The translations under genes were made by a program, and so were the position numbers. Below, piece by piece: positions 41,828 to 50,809 of a stretch of DNA of 64,000 nucleotides. Under the pieces are notes generated by a model that did not search any database, had not been told where the DNA came from, and worked only from the letters and a program-made list of their open reading frames with translations. The stretch is from a virus. Positions within the stretch are counted from its first letter, which is position 1, and the number at the start of each line of letters is the position of its first letter. The stretch is from positions 1-64,000 of the IMG/VR virus record IMGVR_UViG_3300027754_004232. One strand, given 5' to 3'.

Positions 41828-42967
41828 ATGAAAGTTCTTTACATTGGAAATTACAGAGATGGAACTGGATATGGTCAAGCTGCTGAAGATTATATATTAT
41901 CTTTAGATTCAGTTGGCGTAAATGTTGTTTGTAGACCATTGAAGTTCAATGAATTAAATCACACGCCACACAAAAGAGTAGAAGAGTTAGAAAAAAAATC
42001 GATAGATAATTGTAATGTTGTTATTCAACACACTCTTCCAACTCATATGCAATATGATTCAAATTTTGATTTAAATATAGCACTTTTTGCTCATGAAACA
42101 TCTTCATTTAGAATGGCTGGCTGGCAAAACCATTTAAATAATATGGATTGTTGTGTTGTTATAAATAATGAAATGATTGAATCATGCAGAAATAGTGGAG
42201 TAAAAGTTCCAATATATGTTGTTCCTCATGCTAGAGATTTTTCTATTTATACTGAAAAATTTGAAAAGTTAAAACAGATAGAAGACAATACTTTTAAAAA
42301 TGATTTTATCTTTTATACTATTGGAGAACAGAAAAGAAGAAAGAATTTATCGTCATTATTAAAAGCATATTTTTTAGAGTTTTCAAGAGATGAAAATGTT
42401 TGCTTAATAGTAAAAACAAATCACGATGACAAAGAAGACTTTGTTAAATACTGCAATTCTATTTCCTCTGGACTTAATGTCAAAAGACCACCTAGAGTAT
42501 TTTGTATAAAAGAAAGATTATCAAATAACGCTATATATAAACTGCATAATTCATGCGATGCTTTTGTACAAGCATCTTATGGTGAAGCTTGGAGTATACC
42601 AGCATTTGATGCAATGGGTTTTGGAAAGACACCTATTGTAACTAATTGCTCTGGTTACAAAGACTATTTGAATGACAATGTTGGATGGATGGTTGATTGC
42701 CATAAGGAATTTGTTTTCGGTCAAGAAAGGATTCTTAATGGCATTTACGATGGTTCTGAATATTGGTGGTCAATTGATATTCATGACTTAAGAAGGAAGA
42801 TGAGAGATTGTTATTCGATGGAGGATATCAGAAAATCTAAGGCTACTTCTGCTTTAGATCGTGCCTACGAATTCTCCCACGAAAAAGTGGGTTTAAAATT
42901 TTTAAAGGTGATCAAACATGCCTCCAAAAAAGAAAAAACAAACTTGGGTAGACATTGCAAACTATAA
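41828..42967 (+). CDS. GT-B glycosyltransferase (family 4-like)
   Basis: This 379-residue protein has the family 4 donor site, AFVQASYGEAWSIPAFDAMGFGK, and an upper half with YIGNYRDGTGYGQAAEDYI. The middle strand IFYTIGEQKRRKNLSSLLKA is the typical start of the C-terminal Rossmann half. It moves a sugar from a nucleotide donor to an unknown acceptor. It overlaps the phoH gene by 50 bases, so glycan and phoH genes are read together. Confidence 0.78.
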   Translation: MKVLYIGNYRDGTGYGQAAEDYILSLDSVGVNVVCRPLKFNELNHTPHKRVEELEKKSIDNCNVVIQHTLPTHMQYDSNFDLNIALFAHETSSFRMAGWQNHLNNMDCCVVINNEMIESCRNSGVKVPIYVVPHARDFSIYTEKFEKLKQIEDNTFKNDFIFYTIGEQKRRKNLSSLLKAYFLEFSRDENVCLIVKTNHDDKEDFVKYCNSISSGLNVKRPPRVFCIKERLSNNAIYKLHNSCDAFVQASYGEAWSIPAFDAMGFGKTPIVTNCSGYKDYLNDNVGWMVDCHKEFVFGQERILNGIYDGSEYWWSIDIHDLRRKMRDCYSMEDIRKSKATSALDRAYEFSHEKVGLKFLKVIKHASKKEKTNLGRHCKL

Positions 42968-43652
42968 AGAAGAACCAACAGAACTTTCTTGGAAGGAAGA
43001 AAGAGATAAGTCAGTTGAAGAAGAAAAGACGAATCAAATAAAAGGAAAAACAAAAAATCAAGATATTTATATAGAAGCAATTGAAAAACACACGCTTACA
43101 ATATGTTCTGGTCCTGCTGGTGCAGGGAAAACATTTATAGCTTGTGGTGTTGCTGCTGGATTGTTGATGCAGAAAAAAATAGAAAAAATTATTATAGCTA
43201 GACCATTAATTGAATGCGGGCAAAAGATTGGTGCTTTTCCAGGCGATTTAAAAGAAAAAACTGAACCTTTTATGGTTGCCATGCTTGAGGCAATCGGTAA
43301 TTTTGTAACAAAAACAAAAATGAAAGCAATAAGAAATGATCAGATATTAGAAATATGTCCTCTTGAATTAATGAGAGGAAGAACATTTAATGACTCTATG
43401 ATTATTTTAGATGAAGCACAAAATGCCACAAGACGGCAATTAAAAATGTTTTTAACTAGGTTTGGTCAAAATTCAAAAGTTGTTGTTTGTGGTGATCACA
43501 CACAAACAGACTTGCCTCACTACGAAGGAAATACTATGGAGTGGATTTTAGAAAAACTTAATCATAAAGATATTGCTAAAGTGTTCCTGACTGGTGATGA
43601 TATACAAAGGCATGGGCTTATTAAATATATCGTTGAGCAGTTAGGGGAATAA
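42918..43652 (+). CDS. phoH: PhoH-like ATPase
   Basis: This 244-residue ATPase has Walker A GPAGAGKTFIACG (from residue 65), IARPLIECGQKIGAFPGDL, LELMRGRTFNDSMIILDEAQ (Walker B), and VVCGDHTQTDLP. PhoH proteins are common in phages of aquatic bacteria and may act on RNA; their exact role is not settled. The N-terminal 45 residues are charged and low in complexity. AAAGGTGA precedes the ATG. It interrupts a run of glycosyltransferase genes. Confidence 0.9.
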   Translation: MPPKKKKQTWVDIANYKEEPTELSWKEERDKSVEEEKTNQIKGKTKNQDIYIEAIEKHTLTICSGPAGAGKTFIACGVAAGLLMQKKIEKIIIARPLIECGQKIGAFPGDLKEKTEPFMVAMLEAIGNFVTKTKMKAIRNDQILEICPLELMRGRTFNDSMIILDEAQNATRRQLKMFLTRFGQNSKVVVCGDHTQTDLPHYEGNTMEWILEKLNHKDIAKVFLTGDDIQRHGLIKYIVEQLGE

Positions 43653-44648
43653 ATGCATTCTGCATTAAGTAATATAATAAGGTCATCCACTAGAAAAAGT
43701 GGGGATAGACTTAAGATACTTACATTTTCAACGCATGAAAGATATCAGTCTAATATGGCTGATATCAATGCTGATTTTTGGGTCATAAACAATCCAAAAA
43801 TTAAAGCTTGGAATACTCAATATGCAGAAGTTCCAAAAAACCATAAGCTATTAAATAATATAGATAAAATATCTGATATTCCAAACTATCTAGTTTTTGA
43901 TGCTATTTTAAGCCATGAAAAATTTATGCAATTTAATATAGCATCGATTATATCTAAACATTTACACATACCATTAATATGCCTAGAACATGTATGCATG
44001 ACAGAAACAAGAACTTCATTAAAGAAAAAACTTGGCAATACAAATATATTTATTTCTGAATATTCTGTAAAATCTTGGGATTTTAAGGAAGAACATGAAG
44101 TTATTAATCATGGGGTTGACACTAAGGTTTTTAACAATAAAAAAATAAAAAGAGAAAACAACATTTTGAGTGTCGTTAATGATTGGCAAAATAGAGATTA
44201 TGAATGTGGATTTACATTGTGGCAGACAATAACCAAGGATATGCCAGTAGTTGTAATTGGCAATAATCCTGATCTTTCTGAACCAGCTAAAAATATCGAT
44301 GATTTAGTTAATGGCTATAATAGATCTAGTATATTTTTAAACACATCAATATTTAGTCCGCTACCAACTACTTTAATAGAAGCTATGGCATGTGGTTGTT
44401 GTGTTGTTACTACTGCAAATGGTATGTGTCCAGAGATAATTAAAAATGGCGTAAATGGATTTATTTCAAATGATGAAGAAGAACTTAAATTGTTTTTGAA
44501 TAATTGTTTGGAAGATCCTTCTTTGTGCAGAAAAATGGGAGAAGAAGCAAGAAAAACAATAGTTGAAAATTTTTCTTTAAAATCTTTTACGAATAGATGG
44601 AATGAAGTTTTACAGAAGGCAGTAACCAAAAACTGGTGGGAACTATGA
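43653..44648 (+). CDS. GT-B glycosyltransferase (family 4-like)
   Basis: This 331-residue protein has a middle strand, ILSVVNDWQNRDYECGF, and a donor region, SIFLNTSIFSPLPTTLIEAMACGCCVVTT, with the Glu that binds the donor. The N-half is short for the family, starting with LKILTFSTHERYQ. It ends in ENFSLKSFTNRWNEVLQ, as many group 1 enzymes do. It begins at TAAATG overlapping the phoH stop. The acceptor is unknown. Confidence 0.76.
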   Translation: MHSALSNIIRSSTRKSGDRLKILTFSTHERYQSNMADINADFWVINNPKIKAWNTQYAEVPKNHKLLNNIDKISDIPNYLVFDAILSHEKFMQFNIASIISKHLHIPLICLEHVCMTETRTSLKKKLGNTNIFISEYSVKSWDFKEEHEVINHGVDTKVFNNKKIKRENNILSVVNDWQNRDYECGFTLWQTITKDMPVVVIGNNPDLSEPAKNIDDLVNGYNRSSIFLNTSIFSPLPTTLIEAMACGCCVVTTANGMCPEIIKNGVNGFISNDEEELKLFLNNCLEDPSLCRKMGEEARKTIVENFSLKSFTNRWNEVLQKAVTKNWWEL

Positions 44649-45124
44649 AAATAAATATAGGAATACCATTCTTTATAGAAGATGTTGAAGATAGTGAGTT
44701 TACATATATAAGCCCATTTCCAACATCGTCTAATAGTGTTTTGTATTGTCATTATCAAGATTTAAGTAAAATTGCAGATGATGGTGAGTTAGATGCTATC
44801 TCTTGCAAAAGAGTTTTAAATTTTATAAGTCATTTAGAAATAAAAGACACTATTAAACATTGGTGCAAAAAATTAAAGCATGAAGGAAAATTATTTCTAT
44901 TTTTTGAAGATATTATTGAATTATGTAGATTGGTAACAATTGGAACTATTAAAGAAGAAGATATTTCACAATATATTTATGGCGGTCAAGAAGAAGGATG
45001 GAATTTTAAAAAATCTGGATTTACAATACCTTTTATAAAAAATATACTTGTAGAAAATGATATGATAATAGAGAATGTCAAGCTTGACTCATTTTATTGC
45101 TATATAGAATCAAGGAGAAAATAA
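44645..45124 (+). CDS. small methyltransferase-like protein
   Basis: Its layout resembles small SAM-dependent enzymes of glycan clusters: DAISCKRVLNFISHLEI, then WCKKLKHEGKLFLFFED, then a YIYGGQEEGWNFKKSGFT loop. The usual glycine-rich SAM-binding motif I is not visible, so it could be a divergent or inactive member, or act with a partner. The start overlaps the previous stop by four bases. Confidence 0.5.
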   Translation: MKINIGIPFFIEDVEDSEFTYISPFPTSSNSVLYCHYQDLSKIADDGELDAISCKRVLNFISHLEIKDTIKHWCKKLKHEGKLFLFFEDIIELCRLVTIGTIKEEDISQYIYGGQEEGWNFKKSGFTIPFIKNILVENDMIIENVKLDSFYCYIESRRK

Positions 45125-45942
45125 TGCTAGGAAGTGTTCATACATCATGTAAAGATTGTGCGTTTGCCATTTATTCTGATAAAACTCAAACAGATTGCTC
45201 TTTTGATAAAATAAAAAAGCTTAAAGAAAATGGTGTTGCTGTAGATGAATCGTTTGATGAAGAAAAGGAATTTTTTGTAATTAATAATCATGCTTGCATG
45301 ACATATAGACCAATATCTTTTTTAGAAGGAAAAACATTTGAAGAAGCAAAGCAAAGTGCTAGAGAAAGATGTTCAGTTAGAGTCGGCTGTTTAGTTATGA
45401 TAAAAGAAAGCGAAGAAAATTTAATTAGAATTATAGATAGTATTTGCAATCAAACCAAACAATTTAGCGAAGTAATTTTTTGTGCTAATCCAGAAGTTCA
45501 ACCATCAAAAATAATGAAAGTTCTTAATGATAAAAAAGTAACATTTAAATGGTCTATTAGGCATATAGTTGATGGTGAATATGTTGGTGATGTTTCTATG
45601 AATGTAGCAATGCAAAAAACAAATTGCATATACATGTCTGTTTTCACCTCCGATTTTATTATACCAAATAGATTTGTAGAAGAAATTGATATTGCCTTGA
45701 ATGACAACATGCAAAGATTCCTATTGTTAGAACCGATTGATTCTCAGAACAATGGTCTTACTTTTCAATCTTTTATATTTAATTTCTTGCGTGGAAACGA
45801 AGAAGCTGTTGTTGATGATGATTCAGAAAAACCAGCAAACACTATTGTTGAAAAAATAAAATATATTGCAACAACGCAAAACCTTACTTCCATGATTAAA
45901 AAGTGTGAAGACATATGTCCATGCATAATAAGCCAAGGGTAA
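45124..45942 (+). CDS. divergent family 2 glycosyltransferase-like protein with N-terminal cysteines
   Basis: This 272-residue protein starts with CKDCAFAIYSDKTQTDC and later has NNHACMTYRP, a cysteine front recalled from phage glycosyltransferases. The rest has the GT2-style strand VGCLVMIKESEENLIRIIDS, but no clear DXD motif is seen; FTSDFIIPNRF stands in that position. It may still transfer a sugar, or it may be a regulator. It overlaps the next gene by 28 bases. Confidence 0.55.
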   Translation: MLGSVHTSCKDCAFAIYSDKTQTDCSFDKIKKLKENGVAVDESFDEEKEFFVINNHACMTYRPISFLEGKTFEEAKQSARERCSVRVGCLVMIKESEENLIRIIDSICNQTKQFSEVIFCANPEVQPSKIMKVLNDKKVTFKWSIRHIVDGEYVGDVSMNVAMQKTNCIYMSVFTSDFIIPNRFVEEIDIALNDNMQRFLLLEPIDSQNNGLTFQSFIFNFLRGNEEAVVDDDSEKPANTIVEKIKYIATTQNLTSMIKKCEDICPCIISQG

Positions 45943-46685
45943 CTGTAGTTGTACCAAATTACAATTATGGTCATTGGATAGAAAGCTGCCTAGACAGTGT
46001 GGCTAATGATCCGTATGACAGTAAAAGCATTGTAGTTATTGATGATGGATCTACAGATAATTCAGCACAAAACATATACAATTTAATAACTAATCCAAAA
46101 CCCTTTTTAGAAAATGAAGTCTCTGGAATAGTTGGAACATATAAAGATTATGATTTTAAAATAAAATTAATTGCTGCAAATGCATCTAAAGGTCCATCAG
46201 CAGCTAGAAACATTGGAATAAAATCTTGTTTTGATGAAACAGATTTCTTTTCATTTATTGATTCAGATGACATGCACATTGCTGGAAAAATAAAAAAAAC
46301 AGTTAAAAAAATGATTGAACATCAAAACTATGTTGGTGTTGTGTATTGTGACTATGAAAATTTATATGTAGACAACAATAGGGTTCATCAACAATATAAA
46401 GAACCATTCTGCTCAGAAAGATTGCTTTCAGAGTGCATAATTCCACCACATAGTTTGGTTGCTAAGTATGCAATTGAAGACTCTGGTTTTTTTGACGAAG
46501 AAATGCGTGTAGCAGAAGATTACGATTGGTGGATAAGAATAGCTAAGAAATTCGTTTGTTATCATATACCAGAAAAATATGTAATCATGAGAACAGGAAA
46601 GTACAATTCTTCCAATACAGTAGAAAAAAATGTATGGATTAAAAATTGGGCAAGAATAAGAGACAAAATAAGTAATGGCTCATAA
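45915..46685 (+). CDS. family 2 glycosyltransferase
   Basis: This 256-residue protein is a good GT-A member: VTVVVPNYNYGHWIESCLDS at the start, SIVVIDDGSTDNSAQNIYN with the nucleotide-binding Asp, SKGPSAARNIGIKSC, and FSFIDSDDMH as the metal-binding motif. The C-terminal YDWWIRIAKKF sits where the acceptor base usually is. It transfers a sugar to an unknown acceptor. It overlaps the gene before by 28 bases and the nucleotidyltransferase by 11. Confidence 0.83.
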   Translation: MSMHNKPRVTVVVPNYNYGHWIESCLDSVANDPYDSKSIVVIDDGSTDNSAQNIYNLITNPKPFLENEVSGIVGTYKDYDFKIKLIAANASKGPSAARNIGIKSCFDETDFFSFIDSDDMHIAGKIKKTVKKMIEHQNYVGVVYCDYENLYVDNNRVHQQYKEPFCSERLLSECIIPPHSLVAKYAIEDSGFFDEEMRVAEDYDWWIRIAKKFVCYHIPEKYVIMRTGKYNSSNTVEKNVWIKNWARIRDKISNGS

Positions 46686-47361
46686 ACTTGGGGTTGTTAT
46701 ATTAGCTGCTGGCCTTGGCAAAAGAATGAAGGCATATGGTCCTAAATCGGCTATTGGTATATCGTCAGATCAAACAGTTATAGGAAGACAAATAAGTATA
46801 ATTCAATCATGTTTTCCAAAATACGAAATAACTGTGATAGTAGGGTTTCAAAAAGATAAAGTATTAGAAAAAATGCCTTCTTTAATTTCATATATAGAAA
46901 ACAAAAGTTACGAATCTACCAACACATCAATGTCTGTCAATTTAGCTTTAAGCAGGAATAACTACTCAAAACTTTTAATAATTTATGGGGATCTTGTTTT
47001 TACAGACGAGATTTTTAAAGAAACACCAAAAAACAATTCTTGGGTTGCTATAGACAATGAAAAAAATCAAAGGTCTATGGAGGTTGGAGTTAATGTAGTT
47101 GATAACAATGTTGTTCATTTTTCTTATGGTATAAGTCCAAAGTGGGGCCATATAGCTATGCTCACTGGAAATGAATTGCTTCTTTATAAAAAAATAACAA
47201 ATAATGAAAGATCACATAAGAAATTTTGCTTTGAAATTTTTAATGAAATAATAGATCAGTCTGGTATATTTAAAGCTCATAGGAATAACAACTGGAAAAT
47301 GGTTGAGATAGATACTTCCAAAGATATAGATAGAGCAAAGAAACTAGTGAAAAGAGGTTAA
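46675..47361 (+). CDS. sugar/choline nucleotidyltransferase (LicC/RfbA-like)
   Basis: This 228-residue protein begins with the nucleotidyltransferase signature VVILAAGLGKRMK (residues 7-19), followed by a Lys for substrate binding (PKSAIGI) and a metal site in IIYGDLVF. The fold joins an NTP to a phosphate-bearing sugar or choline. Here it likely makes the donor used by the nearby glycosyltransferases. Which sugar or base it uses cannot be read. Confidence 0.75.
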   Translation: MAHKLGVVILAAGLGKRMKAYGPKSAIGISSDQTVIGRQISIIQSCFPKYEITVIVGFQKDKVLEKMPSLISYIENKSYESTNTSMSVNLALSRNNYSKLLIIYGDLVFTDEIFKETPKNNSWVAIDNEKNQRSMEVGVNVVDNNVVHFSYGISPKWGHIAMLTGNELLLYKKITNNERSHKKFCFEIFNEIIDQSGIFKAHRNNNWKMVEIDTSKDIDRAKKLVKRG

Positions 47362-47362
47362 G

Positions 47363-48229
47363 ATGAATATTCTTTGTGTTTATGGGGAACAATTAAACAT
47401 AGAAGAGTTCTCAGGTTGGGGAAAAGCATTTATATCTTGTGGACATGATTTTCTATTCTTTAAGCAAAAAGAAAAATCAATTTTAGATGCATTTTACGAA
47501 AAAAAACCAGATTTATTTATTGCATGTGAATCAGCATTTGATAGAGCTACAAAAAAAGCAATAAATCTTTATCCAAAATGCAAGGTTGTTATATTTTATA
47601 AAAACGCTTCTTTTTTAGAAAATAAAAATTTTCATGATAATGTTTATTGTTTTAATAATTTTGATCCATCCGTAGATATCTATCCTTTGCTCAAAGGAAA
47701 ATCAAAGACAAACTTAATTTCTGACATTAATTATGTTGGTGAATACATAGATGATAATGACAATGTTATTTTAAACACCCTATCTGAAAATGGTTTTATT
47801 GTTAAGGTATGGGGAGATAAGAAGTGGCCATATAGACAGTATTTAGGAAAGGCAAAGGAAAATCTAGTTAAAGATATTATAATGTCTTGCTCCTTGTCTG
47901 TTTCTTCTGATTTATTTTCTGGTGAAATTTGGCCTTTAAAGGTGTTCGCATCTGGAAAACCATGTATACTGTATAGATCGGCTAAGACGAAAAATTTGAT
48001 AAATGCAGATAATTTTAATTATGAAGATGAAGAATCGTTTTTTAAAGCTATTATAGACTTGCTTCAAAATCCAGATTCTTTAAATGACGAAGTAGAAAGA
48101 ATAAATAAAGATGTAAGGAATAATCATACATCGCATAATAGAGTAGCAAAACTTTTTAATCTATTGAGTATGGAACAGGAGTCAGATAAATGTCTATTGG
48201 AATTAAAGAAAATTCTAGAGAAGTATTAA
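47363..48229 (+). CDS. CgeB/spore-maturation-like glycosyltransferase
   Basis: This 288-residue protein has a GT-B-like frame: KPDLFIACESAFDRATKKAI, NYVGEYIDDNDNVILNTL and the C-terminal FSGEIWPLKVFASGKPCIL. These resemble CgeB-like enzymes whose N-half binds the acceptor. It is shorter than the other GT-B members. It starts one base after the previous stop and overlaps the next gene by 40 bases. The assignment is by pattern only. Confidence 0.58.
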   Translation: MNILCVYGEQLNIEEFSGWGKAFISCGHDFLFFKQKEKSILDAFYEKKPDLFIACESAFDRATKKAINLYPKCKVVIFYKNASFLENKNFHDNVYCFNNFDPSVDIYPLLKGKSKTNLISDINYVGEYIDDNDNVILNTLSENGFIVKVWGDKKWPYRQYLGKAKENLVKDIIMSCSLSVSSDLFSGEIWPLKVFASGKPCILYRSAKTKNLINADNFNYEDEESFFKAIIDLLQNPDSLNDEVERINKDVRNNHTSHNRVAKLFNLLSMEQESDKCLLELKKILEKY

Positions 48230-48894
48230 GTGTAAATTTAGGTTTTGTTAAATCTTCAGATCATCTTAGAAAGTGTTTGTGGTGGATAACTAGAGATCTT
48301 ACCAACACAACTTTAAAAGTAATTATAGCTATAGATGATAACGAAAAATCTAATGATATAATTGATGTTTTAACAATATATTCGGCAAGATGTTCTTGGA
48401 CTGTTATTAAAACAAAACCAGAACATTTAATGGAAACATATAATTTAAAAACATATCAACAATCAAAAAGTCTAGCTCATAAAGTATGCGATAGGTTTTG
48501 CACAAAAAGAAAAATAGTTGCAAGCCCTCAGATTATTTATGGCAATAATTGCTTCAAAGAATTTGCGGATCAAATAGATAATGACTTTGTAAATACAATG
48601 AACTGTTATTCAATGCCACCATATGTTCAAGTCGGACTTACGGATGCATCTTCTAATCTTTCAAACTTTTTAATGAAAGAATGCTTTAAATTTCCAATAT
48701 ATAATTTAGAATATCCACCAAAGATAGCTGACTATACGGTTAAGTCTTTCTATGATACTGAAGAAAACAAAGAAGTTAGGTTTTTAGATTTCAATTGCTT
48801 TTTTCTAGAATCAAGTGATGCTTGCCCACAAATAGATGTTGAACTTAATGAATCTACGATAGACAAAAATAATGTTATGGAGTGGCTATGTTAG
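48190..48894 (+). CDS. glycosyltransferase-like hypothetical protein (234 aa)
   Basis: The start LSVNLGFVKSSDHLRKCLWW and TTLKVIIAIDDNEKSNDIID look like the first strands of a GT-A enzyme, but no catalytic DXD is present and the C-terminal part is unlike known members. It may be a partner or a degenerate transferase. It is read in the overlap with the preceding gene and again into the following one, so it belongs to the same transcript. Confidence 0.48.
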   Translation: MSIGIKENSREVLSVNLGFVKSSDHLRKCLWWITRDLTNTTLKVIIAIDDNEKSNDIIDVLTIYSARCSWTVIKTKPEHLMETYNLKTYQQSKSLAHKVCDRFCTKRKIVASPQIIYGNNCFKEFADQIDNDFVNTMNCYSMPPYVQVGLTDASSNLSNFLMKECFKFPIYNLEYPPKIADYTVKSFYDTEENKEVRFLDFNCFFLESSDACPQIDVELNESTIDKNNVMEWLC

Positions 48895-49628
48895 CATTTA
48901 AAATACCAAAACCAATAACTGTAATTGGCGATTATACCAATAAGGCTATTACCTTTGCATCATGTAATTTTTGTACATGCATTAACTTTAATACTATAAT
49001 TGAGCAAGAAGAGCCATGTGATTCAACATTAAAAGTATTAAAGTATTTAAATTTACATAGGACTTTTGAGAAAAATATAATCATAGAAGGTCTTTATCCT
49101 AATGATGACTTTGCTAAAATCCAATCCGCTGTATTTGGTGGATTAAACTATTTAACAGTTTCAGATCATCTTTGGTTTTCAATAAAGCTTGATTATGAAA
49201 AAGAATTTTTTGATCACATTATGCTTTATGAAATAAACAAAGATTTTTTTGAATACGATAAGTCTATAGCGAAATCATTTCATAAAATAGACAATCTTGA
49301 AAAGATGGTTGCTGATTTTTATGATGCATATCAAGAAAAAAACTGGGTATTTTTAGGCCAATTAATAAATTCTTACTGGAAAATAAAAAGAGATATTGAT
49401 CCAGCATCTAAAAACGCATACATAGAAAAACTTTATTCTGACTGTAGATTAAATGGTGCAATAGGTGGTAAAATGGATGGTTCTTTAATGTTGTTATTTG
49501 TAAATCCAAAAAATCAAGACTCGATAAGATCAATAATGAAAGATCATGTTCAAATAAATGGTAGCTTAGATTTAACTGGCATAATCCATGAGGAACTATT
49601 CAGTGGAAGTAGCAATTGTTGTAAATAA
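48888..49628 (+). CDS. GHMP-kinase-like protein lacking the P-loop
   Basis: The C-terminal half (FLGQLINSYWKIKRDIDP, then LYSDCRLNGAIGGKMDGS) matches the acceptor/base part of GHMP sugar kinases such as heptose-phosphate kinases, where AlxxGAxGGKxxG is conserved. The N-terminus (KPITVIGDYTNK) fits the first strand. Where the phosphate-binding PxGxGLGSSS should be, the sequence reads IIEGLYPNDDFAKIQSAVFG, with no Gly-Leu-Gly-Ser. Activity is therefore doubtful. ATG at 48888 is preferred over an upstream GTG because the domain begins there. Confidence 0.58.
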   Translation: MLAFKIPKPITVIGDYTNKAITFASCNFCTCINFNTIIEQEEPCDSTLKVLKYLNLHRTFEKNIIIEGLYPNDDFAKIQSAVFGGLNYLTVSDHLWFSIKLDYEKEFFDHIMLYEINKDFFEYDKSIAKSFHKIDNLEKMVADFYDAYQEKNWVFLGQLINSYWKIKRDIDPASKNAYIEKLYSDCRLNGAIGGKMDGSLMLLFVNPKNQDSIRSIMKDHVQINGSLDLTGIIHEELFSGSSNCCK

Positions 49629-50061
49629 AATAAGGTTTAGCCAACTTTCATATCTTTTGACTAAACAGTCACAAGACAATGACTTAATTGTATTTTCTCA
49701 AAATGAATATACTATTAATGCAAACAACGGATTTTCAATCTTTATGATGTATGATTTTTGGAATTATAAGGGCAAGAACATTGTTGCTACAGATATAGAA
49801 TCATGCAAACTTATCTTAAAAAATCCATCCGTAAAAAGTTTTTATTTTTATGTTTGGGATTTAGAATGGATGAGATTAAAATCTTTTGATTATGAAGACA
49901 TTCAGCAAATATATGGTAATAGCAAAATTAAATTGATTGCTAGAAGTGATAGACATGCATTAGCTATTGAACAGGCGTGGAATAAAAAATGTTTGGTGGT
50001 TGAAGACTTTAAATTAAGCGAAATATTTAGGAGCGATAAAAATGAACCAGTTAACGCATGA
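49603..50061 (+). CDS. hypothetical protein at the end of the glycan island
   Basis: An ATG at 49588 and a GTG at 49603 are both possible. The GTG has GAGGA eight bases upstream and removes five residues. The protein (about 152 residues) has SFYFYVWDLEWMRLKSFDYE and KLIARSDRHALAIEQAWNKK, patterns seen next to phage glycosyltransferases. It may be a sugar-binding or transferase-related domain. It overlaps the endonuclease gene by 20 bases. Confidence 0.5.
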   Translation: MEVAIVVNKIRFSQLSYLLTKQSQDNDLIVFSQNEYTINANNGFSIFMMYDFWNYKGKNIVATDIESCKLILKNPSVKSFYFYVWDLEWMRLKSFDYEDIQQIYGNSKIKLIARSDRHALAIEQAWNKKCLVVEDFKLSEIFRSDKNEPVNA

Positions 50062-50806
50062 ATACCTAATAGAACATTATGTACAGCAAGTTAAATCTAC
50101 ATATCAAATAGCAGAAGAATTTGGTACATATCCTAATAAGGTTAGAAGGGCTTTAGTTGAGTTTGGCATACCACTCAGGGATAAATCTCAAGCACAAGAA
50201 AAAGCCATAGAAACTGGTAGGTGTAAACACCCCACAAAAGGCAAGAAGACATCAGAAGCAACAAAGAACAAGATAAGTGACTCTATTGCCAATGTATGGC
50301 AGGAAATGGGTGAGGATGAAAAGAAGAGAAGGGCCGAAATGTCTAGACAGCAGTGGGAAGCTAAGTCTGTGCAAAAAGTAGAGGAAATGCAAAAGGCAGC
50401 AGCAATATCAGTTAGGGCAGCAGCAGTATATGGATCTAAGCTAGAAAAGTTCTTAATTACTGGATTGAAAAAAGAAGGCTTTAAAGCAGACTTCCACAAA
50501 GAATTTTGGGCTATTGACAGAAAACAACACATAGATATATTTATATCTGATCTTAATTTGGCAATAGAAATAGATGGGCCAAGTCATTTTAGGTCTATTT
50601 GGGGTGAAGATATACATAAAAAACAAGTGGCTAGTGATAGTAAAAAGACTGGATTTATAATAAATGCTGGAATGAAAATGATTCGTGTAAAAAACATAGA
50701 TGGAAATAGTTCTGGATTTTATATGAGAACGATCTTGAAAAAACTTTTGCATACAATAGACTTAGTTAAGAATGGTACGAAGGAATGTTTTTTTGAACTG
50801 GAGTAA
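50042..50806 (+). CDS. free-standing endonuclease, HTH plus Vsr/PD-(D/E)XK-like core
   Basis: The first 60 residues include a helix-turn-helix-like segment (TYQIAEEFGTYPNKVRRALVEFG). The middle is Glu/Lys-rich with repeated helices, as in NUMOD-bearing homing endonucleases. The C-terminal core has KLEKFLITGLKKEGFKADFH, DIFISDLNLAIEIDGPSHF and WGEDIHKKQ, where D, E-I-D and G-P-S-H match the Vsr-like nuclease site. These enzymes cut DNA at a specific site and often spread themselves. Base composition looks less A+T-rich than its glycan neighbours. Confidence 0.65.
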   Translation: MNQLTHEYLIEHYVQQVKSTYQIAEEFGTYPNKVRRALVEFGIPLRDKSQAQEKAIETGRCKHPTKGKKTSEATKNKISDSIANVWQEMGEDEKKRRAEMSRQQWEAKSVQKVEEMQKAAAISVRAAAVYGSKLEKFLITGLKKEGFKADFHKEFWAIDRKQHIDIFISDLNLAIEIDGPSHFRSIWGEDIHKKQVASDSKKTGFIINAGMKMIRVKNIDGNSSGFYMRTILKKLLHTIDLVKNGTKECFFELE

Positions 50807-50809
50807 TTA

